A stretch of DNA of 64,000 bases, taken from the NCBI GenBank assembly GCA_963565915.1, contig OY751487.1, positions 5,332,001 to 5,396,000 of the forward strand, in the 5' to 3' direction. The DNA is from Entoloma clypeatum (Eukaryota; Basidiomycota; Agaricomycetes; Agaricales; Entolomataceae). This document shows, in pieces, positions 55,731 to 64,000 of the stretch. A model generated the notes under the pieces. The model saw nothing but the letters and a program-made list of their open reading frames with translations. It did not search any database and was not told the origin of the DNA. The number at the start of each line of letters is the position of its first letter. Position 1 is the stretch's first letter. The position numbers were made by a program, and so were the translations under genes.

Positions 55731-56602
55731 ATGGCCAAAGTCGCGACAGGTCTGTTTTTCGCTCTCTCTGGACTCTTGTGCCGGCCTGCTGTGTGCTCAT
55801 CGATCGAATTCTGATACAGAGAAAAAGTCAAAAACGGCGACGAGGGCGGTTAATGACAAGAAGACGAAGCCCAAAGCAGGTGTGTCTTGTGGCTTCCTTC
55901 TTTCTCATGGATGGACAAAAGCCGGGAAAAGTCGTACACGCCACGTATATGCGGTTGTTCTCCCTGCCGTGGCCGTCCGCCTGCCGTCCATCGCCGCCTT
56001 TTGCCCGTCGTCGTCGGACTGACTCTCCCGACCTCGTTAGATAAGGCAGACAAGCCCAAGCGCGAGCCGACCGCGTACCAGCTCTTCTGCAAAGCTCATA
56101 TGAAGGAGTGGAACGAGAAGAACCCTGGACGTGCGAAGGAAGCCATGGCTCAGGTTAGTGTTTTAGTTTTTGTCCACGACTCTGCAGGCTACGTCCCACA
56201 TTCCACCATCACGGCTCATCCCTTGAGCATCTCGTTCCCGGCGCTGACAGGTGCCGGGTTGATATATATGCGAGCCATCCGACACCTGCCGTTCCTATTG
56301 CAAGCCTCATTTTGTCCGCCTGATGCTGATTGACTCTTCCCCTCACGCAGATGGCCCTCCTCTGGAAAGACGCACCGGAGAACCCCAACCGCGGCGCTGA
56401 GCCCAAGGCACGCAAACCCAGGGAGCCCAAGGCGAGGGCCCCCCCTAAAGAAAAGGCTACCAAGTCCAAGGCTACGACGGCGACAAAAGCGAAGCCCAAG
56501 AAGAAACCTGCCAAGGATTCTGAAGAGGACGAAGACGAAGAGGAGGAAGAACGGAAGGGTGGGCCGTCGAGTGACGGTGAGGCGGATGACAGCGATGATT
56601 GA
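55731..56602 (+). CDS. HMG-box-like nuclear protein (147 aa)
   Basis: Exons 55731-55749, 55820-55879, 56041-56153 and 56351-56602, 148 codons with the stop. A lysine-rich start (MAKVAT, then EKKSKTATRAV) leads to an HMG box that spans the third intron: REPTAYQLFCKAHMKEWNEK, GRAKEAMAQ and MALLWKDAPENPNRG. It is followed by a basic tail rich in KAK/PKK and a very acidic end (SEEDEDEEEEERKGG). This layout fits a small chromatin-binding HMG protein. The 161- and 197-nt introns 2 and 3 are long for this region. The box is short compared with canonical 70-residue HMG boxes and resembles the YABBY-like subtype of fungal HMG proteins. Confidence 0.82.
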
Positions 56603-58356
56603 TTGTTCATGAGTACGATTGTTTCCTCCTGTATTCGAACGTCGGGCTGATCCTTTCTCCAGGAGTTTTGTCCATGCACACCCATTGCGTCGCAAACTGT
56701 ATGATACCCCTTCCTTGTCGTCTGCCATCCAGCGATGCCCTCTTCGTTCAATTGTATCTCCACCTCACTCCTCCCTCGCTGTAAATGTCTGCCTTGACTT
56801 TCTCCTTGTGATAACTTATTGCCATTGTCGTTTGGTGTTGCCTTCCCCGTTCGTACCATGCTACTGTTCTACGCTGTGGATGTTATCATGCTCTCTTCCT
56901 CTACCAGGTTGTCTGTACCCATCCTCATGCTCCATCGTTTGTTGTATGTATGTATTATGTGGTTAGGATAATGCGATTTGCTTTTTATCATGATGTTTTG
57001 GGAGGGGACTTCTTATGGTATCTTGTCTTGTCGATGAACCTTTAGAAACATCGCTGATTCATCGACGACTAGTTTTTTGGCGTTAGCCAAGATATTCATC
57101 ATCGTCCATGAAGCAAATGGGCAGCTAGCTTGCAAAACAATGATCAGGCATGAGACTTGAGTTTGGATTCACGTTCAGGGAGGACTCGACGCCAGCCCCC
57201 ATCGGGGACTGGATAGAACGGGCCTGACGTGACCTTGACGGAGATTTTCTCAAGTTTCTGTTCAAACTCAACGAATTTTCTGATCTTTCTTATGCAGAGA
57301 ATTCAGTGTCGGAAAAAAGGAGAGCTTATTGGCCCTTCCGAACAGGTTCGCTGGGCATTTTATTGGGTATGCTGCTGTATAAGCTGGCCATCCTGGTGCA
57401 ACGTGACAACCCAAGCCTTCCCCCTGACAGAGCCTAAGAATCATCATCCTAAACCAGAGACGCCTGCGAGGGAAATCCCACCGGACGACTCCCCCCCGCT
57501 GGGTACCTCGACTTGGTGTTGTCAGGCGGGATGTCCTCGTTAGCAGTGTTGCGCATCTCCATGCTACGTGAAGGATTTCCTCAGCATCTGGCATTGCGTC
57601 TATCGTATTTGATCCGTTCTTTGACTTTCGTGGATTCGAACGTACATTTCACATGATGGCAAGCACTGATTTCTCCCTTCCACGCTCGTAGAACCCGGTT
57701 ATGTTTTGCTACATATCATCCTGATGAAGACTGCCATCGCCTAGTAAGTATCAGGAAGACATACTGGATTCTGTCCTGATTATCATGGGTAGGTAGGCCG
57801 TCTCACTTTGCGTGGAATTTTGTTGCAATGCTGATTTTTATTTTTGGCTCTTGCAGAGAGGGATGATTACGAGGCCTAAGTAAGTATAGGAAAACGCCGA
57901 CGCGGAGGTGAGAGGCGGGAAAGCCAAGACCCTCGAGGAAACTTTTATTGATAAGGCAATTGGTCCGGCGCTTGTGTTAGTGCTGTCGCTCACAGTTTCT
58001 CAGGATGAGCATGTCGATCTAGAGGCTAGGTCGTTGCGGAGCAGACAGGGTGGGGGAGGGTTCACCCAATACCTCTCTAAAATCCATACATCCCCGGAGC
58101 ACTGCAGCATATTTTCCCCCCGCCATTTTGAATTTCAAATGGTTTAAGGTGGTGACACGATCCATGTTCCATCCAATAATTTTTGAATACATTACCCGTG
58201 GTACATGGCTGGCAAGGGTCGGATACCGGCGCGCTTGGCGGAGCGGGATTGGTTTCAACCTTGACCACCATCATTCACAACTCCGTCAGCGCTGACCCGC
58301 GACACTGTCGCGGCCAGTAGCGTCAGAAATTACTGACCGAATTTGAGCCTCTGCCC
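56603..58356. other. Intergenic, no gene assigned
   Basis: Pyrimidine-rich DNA follows the HMG gene (probable 3' UTR). Beyond 57 kb only short frames are present. A minus-strand stretch at 58077-58274 is open but unsupported. Confidence 0.45.
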
Positions 58357-59528
58357 ATGGCCAAGATCACGGGAACCACGGCCGCCTCTGGGGACTCTTA
58401 CAACGCAGAAGGCGAAATCATAGAACACAAGCAAAAATCTAAAGCTTCCCTGAAAAATCTGTCTGAAGGTGCGGATGGACGATCAGATGTAGGACAACCG
58501 GAAGGTGAGCGTGAATCTTTTGGTGTTGACAAATGTTTCTCTGACGAACTGCCACAGGAACGGATACGCCTTCCCTCTCCACCCGTGTCCTGTACGCCTC
58601 TTAACCCGGACCCTGTTCTGTGGGGTAAAGATTTTGGTGTCAGTGTTATCGTGACCCGGCACTCGAAGCAACAAGCATCGAACAAGACTGTCCAACAAAA
58701 CCATGCTTCAGAACCCGGTGGTACTCTATAGTGCCGCTTTTCCTGCTTCTCCTCCTGCGCGACCCTCACGACCTTTTTTCAGGTCCGTCCGACTGTGGAA
58801 GTGTTTCCGTTGAAACGCTGCGTCGACTAGTCACAGACCTGGAAGGGAATCTTACCAAAGTGTGCCGGGACAGAGATAAGGCTCGGCGACAGCGAGAGGC
58901 AGAGAGCATGGCAAGAGTAGCCCTCAAACAACCCCACGACAAGCTCCAAGCGAAGTTCGCTCATGTCCTCGACCTGAAGGATAATTGGGAGAAGGAGGCC
59001 AAGGCATACGAAACAGCCCACGGCGAACTCTGCGCAGAACACGAGGATCTGAAGTCGCAGTTCTCCGAGTTGGTTGACCTGAAGGCGCGACTGTCTTGCG
59101 TCGATTTGGACGATGTATTAGCCTTCCATGCGCGCTGGTCGTCGACAGATTTGGATGGCTTGTCGAAAGCGCAGCAAGAGCGCGTGACCAAGGGCCCAGC
59201 TCAACCTAATCCCACAGCCGGATCTAACCAAGCTGATTCTCAGGAAGCTGTCGTCCCTGCTCCTCCGCGTTCTTCCCCGTCTCTCTACCCCGGAAGCATA
59301 TTCGAGCTACAAACGCTGCGCAGTAGAGTGAAGGAGATGGAAGCGGACATCATAGCAGCGAAAAGAGACCACGATACAAGGGGGTGGCGGAACGGGAATC
59401 CCGGACCTGGGGTGGGGGGGGGGGGGCACCAGATAGTGGCAGAGAAGTGCAATAAATTACTGTACTTACTGTCAAATGCACTTGCACGAACAACTGTAGT
59501 TACAGTCTTAGCCGAGGTGCAAGAATGA
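58357..59528 (+). CDS. Tentative coiled-coil protein
   Basis: An open frame from ATG 58357 (MAKITGTTAASGDSYNAEGE) can be joined at a GTAAAG donor (exon end 58624) to a TTTTTTCAG acceptor (exon start 58783), keeping frame. The second part holds clear heptad helices (LRRLVTDLEGNLTKVCRDRD; LDLKDNWEKEAKAYETAHGE; LRSRVKEMEADIIAAKRDHD). A run of 13 G at 59414-59426 and the loss of coding character afterwards suggest the true end is earlier or the gene is cut by an insertion. The 158-nt intron is long for this locus. Function unknown. Confidence 0.4.
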
Positions 59529-60014
59529 CTGTAGCTACAGTACCACCCACTGAGTCTCCGACTCCAGTGCCGCGGGCCATCAGGTCCCGTACTGTATGAT
59601 TGATTGACTGTCCGTGTGAGCCTCGCGACTGTCCCGCCATCATAGCTGTCAACAGCGACGCCGCCTCCCTTGCCAAATGCGATGAGGGGGGGAGTTTTGT
59701 TTGGATTCAGCTGACTCACAGTCCACTGAGGTTCACACGGTTCACTAGCAGATACGCTGCCGAATCCGATGGTGCCAGATGCAGATGAATTTTGAATTTT
59801 GTTGCGACACTTAAACAGTATGTACTTGTACCAAGGGAGTTGACAAATACACATTAACGGCTTCCGCCTCTTCATCAACATGCTCTTGAACTCGCTCTCC
59901 TTTGTCATTCCCAGTGACCTCACCGGATGCCATCCACAAGCCAACAGATCGCCACAATTCCTCGAAATTCTCCTTCATCTGACGACGATTCGAAGCCTGG
60001 CGATGGGCGTATGC
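59529..60014. other. Intergenic, with ACTGTAG/CTACAGT palindromes at the left edge
   Basis: ACTGTAGTTACAGT near 59489 and ACTGTAGCTACAGT near 59528 are near-palindromic. No gene is seen. Confidence 0.4.
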
Positions 60015-61335
60015 TACACTGGCCACGGTTCGGTCCTCGAACCTCCGGACCGCGGTTCGGACCTGGACTGGACCCTAGGTCCGGGGTGCGGGTCCTTGCA
60101 TCTGGCGGACTCGGACCTCCTTAGAGGTCCAGGTCCAGAGGTGTGTTGGACCTGGACCGGGGGTTCGGACCTGCTGGACCCACCTCAGATTCTGATTAAC
60201 TTCGGCAGCGTGTTTGACGTGTCGTGTGATCTCATTTACTCAACCATTTCTTCCACATATAAATACTGTACTTTCGAGACGGAAATGAAAAGAATCCATG
60301 CATGACCTACTCAGATAAATTAGTACTTCAACCCCTTGACACATAAAAATATAAAATCGCACCATATCCGTGGAACGCTGGGCTGTCGTCTGCCTGGGCA
60401 TTCAATCTACACATAGATGGCATGAATTTGAGATAGAAACGAAGGGAAACGAATAAGAACGCACCGAGTTGTGATTTATACATCACTTCAACCCCTTGAC
60501 CCATAAAAATCGAAAATCGCGCGATATCCGCGAAACGCTGGGCTGTCGTCGACCCAGGCATTTAATCTAAACATAAATGGGATGGATTTGAGATATAAAT
60601 GAAGGGAAACGGATGGAAACTCACCAGGATATGATTTATTCTTTCCCATAGCCCCTGCACCCATAACAGCCCGAAATCGCGCCACACCCCGTAAGCTCCG
60701 GGCTCTCATCTATGCAGGCTCTTGATCTACACATAATTGGGATATTTTTGAGATAGTAACGAAAGAAAACGAATGAGAACTCACTGGGATATGATTATCC
60801 CTCTCATCAGTCCCTTGAGCCACTGCAAGCCCGAATCATGCCGTACCCGGCTCTCATGAACCTGGTCCTTTAATCTGCCAGTGTCCGATGTCAAAAAAAA
60901 AACATCGGACATGGGGTGTGGAATGAGAGAGGATGGGTCAATGACTTCGTGGATCATGAATCATGGTTACGGAACGCGTCGACGCGGTCACGTGATCGAC
61001 AGACGTCTGATCAACGAACTCATCAACTTCCATTGGAAAGAATGGAACATACCTCTGTGAGTTCTAATTCGTTTCTCTTCATTTCTATCTCAAATACACC
61101 GCATTTGTGTGTAGAAAAAAGGCCCGCTTAGACGAGAGCCTGCCGTTCTGTGGATGCGGCACGATTTCGTGATGGTTTTTGCATACAGGTTTTTTTCTGT
61201 ACACTAGCCGTGAACTCAGCGGGTTTTGAGCTTAAAAATTAGGTCCGCTGGATGCTCGGACTGGACCCCTAGGTGCGGGTCCAGGTCCAGTCAAAAATGC
61301 CTGGACACGGACCGGACCGGACCGTGGCCAGTGTA
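60015..61335. mobile_element. hAT-like non-autonomous element (1,321 bp)
   Basis: The ends are inverted repeats starting TACACTGGCCACGGT, continuing into GGTCC/GGACC-rich sub-terminal arrays at 60030-60185 and 61255-61325. The flanking octamers GCGTATGC (60007-60014) and GCGTGTGC (61336-61343) match at 7 of 8 positions, as expected for an old hAT insertion. There is no transposase. The interior holds about 3.5 tandem copies of a 160-bp unit and a TGTCCGATG/CATCGGACA hairpin around an A10 loop at 60884-60912. Confidence 0.7.
60326..60880. repeat. Tandem repeat, about 160-bp unit, 3.5 copies
   Basis: Units start near 60326, 60486 and 60641, and a partial one near 60800. Shared blocks are CCCCTTGACACATAAAAAT, AACGCTGGGCTGTCGTC, and TTTGAGATAGAAACGAAGG. 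Divergence grows towards the right. Confidence 0.8.
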
Positions 61336-61343
61336 GCGTGTGC

Positions 61344-62085
61344 TGCGGCCCTCCAGGGTTCCCTTGTCAACGCATTCTCACCAATTGGCGCGCTCAACCC
61401 ACCATCCTGCATGCCACTCGAGAAACCGGCGCACGCGGCGCATCTCCTCGAGCAGGAGCTCCACCTCTTCATCAGCAAAGTCTGACCTTGCTACACAGTG
61501 CTATGTAGTGCTATGTAGTGCTGTAGTGACTTGTAGTGCTGTAGTGAGGGTATATTTAATGTGTAGCACTCTGTAGTGACACCTACACACTTTGTAGCAT
61601 TATATAGTACAAGGCAGAGGAGGTTCGGAACATATAATTGGCAAATTTTTCATTCATACTACATCATGGCCCACAGGACTTCGGGTCGAATGAAAAAATT
61701 CAATGTGTAATGAAGTACAGGCTCCTGGTATGCGCACGAATGACGATGTATATATAAGATAGCATTGTCGACCGCGCGTCTCCCGCCTTTGTTGTCTCCT
61801 GCAGTGCTCGTCTCCGTCTATTCTTATGTCGTGCTTGTCTCCCTCAGTTCTCGCATCATGCTCGTTTCCCTCTCGCGTCATGCTAGGGCGATGGTCCTCA
61901 CATCCCCGCCCGTGCATTGCTCACCTCACGTCGTTCCTCCCACCATTCTCGCGTATCCTGTGCCGTTCTTCGCCCGCCTCCTGCCATTCTCGCGTTGTGC
62001 ACCTTCCGCCTCCCATCATTCGCGTGTCTGCCCACCTGCCGTTCTTGTGCGTTTTGTGAGTGGTCTGCTTGGGTGCGAGGGGTGA
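61344..62085. other. Non-coding, with TGTAGTG repeats and a small hairpin
   Basis: At 61495-61610 there are many GTGCTATGTAGTGCT-type words, whose complements (CACTACAGTGCTAC) recur at 62750-62860, beyond the minisatellite. At 61647-61702 TTTTTCATTC and GAATGAAAAA form a hairpin with a loop of about 35 bp. Confidence 0.5.
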
Positions 62086-62545
62086 TTGTTGGGCACACAG
62101 GACGGCTGTTGGGCACAAGGGACGGTCGTTGGGCACGGGGGCAGCCGTTGGGGACGGACAGGAGCTCTTGGGTGCGAGGGGCGGCCATTGGGCACGGAGG
62201 GGCGGTCGTTGGCCATGGAGGGCGGTCGTTGGCCATGGGGGCAGCCATTGGGCACACGGGATGGCCGTTGGGCACGGAGGGGCGGTCGTTGGGCACAGGG
62301 GCAGCCATTGGGGACGGAGAGGAGCTCTTGGGTGCGAGGGGCGGCCGTTGGGCACGGAGGGGCGGTCATTGGGCACAGGGCAGTCGTGGGGCATGGAGGG
62401 TGGTCGTTGGGCACGGGGGCAGCCATTGGGGACAGAGAGGAGCTCTTGGGTGTGAGGGGCGGCCGTTGGGCACACGGGACAACCGTTGGGCATGGAGGGG
62501 CGGTCGTTGGGCACACAGGACGGCCGTTGGGCACAAGGGAGCAAC
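62086..62545. repeat. GC-rich minisatellite, 20-bp unit, about 23 copies
   Basis: Units follow TTGGGCACGGAGGGGCGGTC with variants of 18-21 bp. A higher-order pattern is marked by GGAGCTCTTGGG at 62161, 62321 and 62439, that is, super-units of about 8 and 6 monomers. Overlapping open frames on both strands arise from the lack of stop codons in the unit and are not evidence of a gene. Confidence 0.9.
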
Positions 62546-62989
62546 AAAAGTGGGAGGAGATGATGGTAGAGTCAAGAAAAGATGAGTATCAATCACAATG
62601 AGCAACATGGCTGGATATAACTGAGCGGAGCTTGAATGGACTTAGACAAGAACACGGAACTGGTCACTTTGCAAAAATAATGAATTTTAGTCTCATGATG
62701 CTACGATATACTGCATCAGTACATGTCTATGGTGCTACCACATACTACATTACTACATCGTACTACAGCCCCTACAATACTACTGCACTGCCATGGTACA
62801 GCACTATGGTGCACTATGGGACACTACAGTGCTACAGCATCACAGTATTTACTACAGTTTGCTACGGCCAAACATCTGGATTTGCTGATGTTCACTCCAC
62901 CGCATCTTTCGAGCATGGGCGCGACACCATTGAATACGAAGGGCTGGATGGGGAGCATAAGTCTCTCATACCTCAACACATATGCAAAA
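62546..62989. other. Non-coding, with CACTACA/CTACAGT-rich stretch
   Basis: Low-complexity words (ACTACA, CACTATGG, ACTACAGTGCTACAG) between 62700 and 62860 mirror those at 61495-61610 in inverted orientation. No gene is seen. Confidence 0.45.
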
Positions 62990-63277
62990 TGTTATGATCG
63001 TATTTTCACTTTTCACTTTATCTTATCTTATCTCGATCTTATCTTATCTACATCATATCATACATGAGGACATCTCGCGCAGCATGACGCTCCACAACGC
63101 AGCCTCATGGAATTTACATATATAAGTAGGGTACTTTCACTTGTATTCGATAGCTGGTTCTCTTGAGATTCCCGCTGGGTCTCTTGGCAATACAGCCGTC
63201 TTCATCCTTCCACGTTCCACATCCTAAGTTCAACCGTTTGGGCTCGCAACGTCATCTGACTTAGCGTTGCCTCAACA
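62990..63277 (+). repeat. Candidate LTR (288 bp)
   Basis: Begins TGTTATGATCG and ends GCGTTGCCTCAACA, so TGTT/AACA terminal inversion. A TATATAAG box at about 63119 lies mid-way. No clear tRNA or self-priming site was found after it, and the partner LTR would be outside the window. Confidence 0.35.
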
Positions 63278-63853
63278 GAAGAACAAGCTCTTTCTACTCG
63301 CCCGCCCAAACACACACTTCCTACTCCATCATCACTATCCCCGCCGTTTCGCACTTTTGTGTTAAAAGTCGCACTTCGTTATTATACGCGGACCCTAGCG
63401 TTAAGGGGGATCTCCCGGACTTCAGGGATAAGAAGAGAAATGCTTGGTGCACCCACCATATCTAGCGTTGCCGTTTGAGACACATAGGGAAACGTTGAGC
63501 CCGTCCCGTGTCGATGTGACCAAAGGCCGACGCAACTAACCTTCGGGAAAGCTGCTGGCGCGTGTGACGGTTGGAGAGAGCAGACCGTACATGTCTAGAT
63601 CGCAAAAGGTGTTCCAACCCCCGACCCTATTTCAGGATATCAACCAGTCCAGCGCACGTAGGGGTTCTGACCGTGTGGACTTCATTTTTCCTAGATCTTC
63701 CTTTGCTCGGGTAAATCGGCCACCTGGGTAAACAGATCGCTCTTTGGGTTTTTTTCTTTTAGATTTTTTCTCGCCTAAGCATTAGAACAGGGTCGCGCGC
63801 CCGACGCAAGGTACTACTGTTCAAAGACAACCACTCCCCCTCATCACACCATC
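63278..63853 (+). other. Possible retroelement leader
   Basis: No open frame of note. If 62990-63277 is an LTR, this is its untranslated leader, long for the type. Confidence 0.3.
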
Positions 63854-64000
63854 ATGGCCGAAGGCACCAACGCCCAATTTGACAAAGAATTTGAACAACA
63901 CCACGCACCATCACCCTTACCTCCGTTACCGCAGTTCAATCACCCCCCCCCACAAAATAACAACCATGGAAGGAAATTAGAAGTTGCCGCGGATCCCGGC
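63854..64000 (+). CDS. Start of an open frame running off the right edge
   Basis: ATG 63854 (MAEGTNAQFDKEFEQHHAPS) stays open to the window end, 49 codons, rich in His, Pro and Asn. Its position about 580 bp past a candidate LTR fits a gag start, but the protein is too short to place. Confidence 0.35.
   Translation, partial: MAEGTNAQFDKEFEQHHAPSPLPPLPQFNHPPPQNNNHGRKLEVAADPG

Noticed and set aside
62086..62545. CRISPR array
   Set aside because: Units are contiguous 18-21-bp repeats without unique spacers, in a eukaryotic genome.
61921..62608. Long overlapping open frames on both strands across the minisatellite
   Set aside because: The 20-bp unit contains no stop codons in most frames, so open frames are expected by composition. 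No start context, introns or domain.

Overview
The window reads as nuclear DNA of a mushroom-forming basidiomycete (Agaricomycetes). The grounds are spliceosomal introns of about 50-68 nt in almost every gene, Plavaka-type DNA transposons, a TET/JBP-like dioxygenase gene, and host genes that resemble other agaricomycete proteins. The species cannot be fixed from sequence alone.

Layout. (1) 1-25.2 kb is a transposon graveyard: the 5' end of a Ty3/gypsy element running off the left edge; a decayed Ty1/copia element (1430-6493) with 5-bp target duplications; a relic segment with a TET/JBP-like dioxygenase gene that lacks an iron-ligand histidine and a broken nuclease-like pseudogene; a chromodomain gypsy element with three LTRs (9888-16016) that carries a Tf1-type self-priming signature; and a three-level nest in which a 795-bp hAT remnant (17014-25215) holds a copia element (17436-24837), which holds a Tc1/mariner element (17800-19416). 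(2) 25609-31808 and 47169-53368 hold two 6,200-bp Plavaka transposons in opposite orientation. Their translated products appear identical and intact. Each has CATCAG-ended terminal inverted repeats, a 2-bp target duplication, an eight-exon transposase gene (966 aa) and a divergent five-exon cargo gene for a DUF6532-like protein (702 aa). (3) Between them lies a 15.4-kb host island: a 1,193-residue tail-anchored coiled-coil protein, a RING/coiled-coil membrane protein, an AMSH-type deubiquitinase, an isopenicillin-N-synthase-like 2OG-Fe(II) oxygenase with a 12-nt microexon, and a RidA-family protein with a predicted signal peptide. (4) To the right come an acidic zinc-ribbon-like protein, an HMG-box protein, a tentative coiled-coil gene, a hAT-like non-autonomous element with GGTCC-rich ends and 160-bp tandem repeats, a 20-bp minisatellite, and a possible 5' end of another LTR element.

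Intron-exon structures were worked out by hand from GT..AG sites, reading-frame continuity and recalled family similarity. All the main models close in frame. No tRNA, rRNA or CRISPR array was seen. The most noteworthy points are the twin intact Plavaka elements with their cargo gene, the self-priming and mosaic gypsy element, the dioxygenase with a substituted metal ligand, and the RidA protein with a signal peptide.
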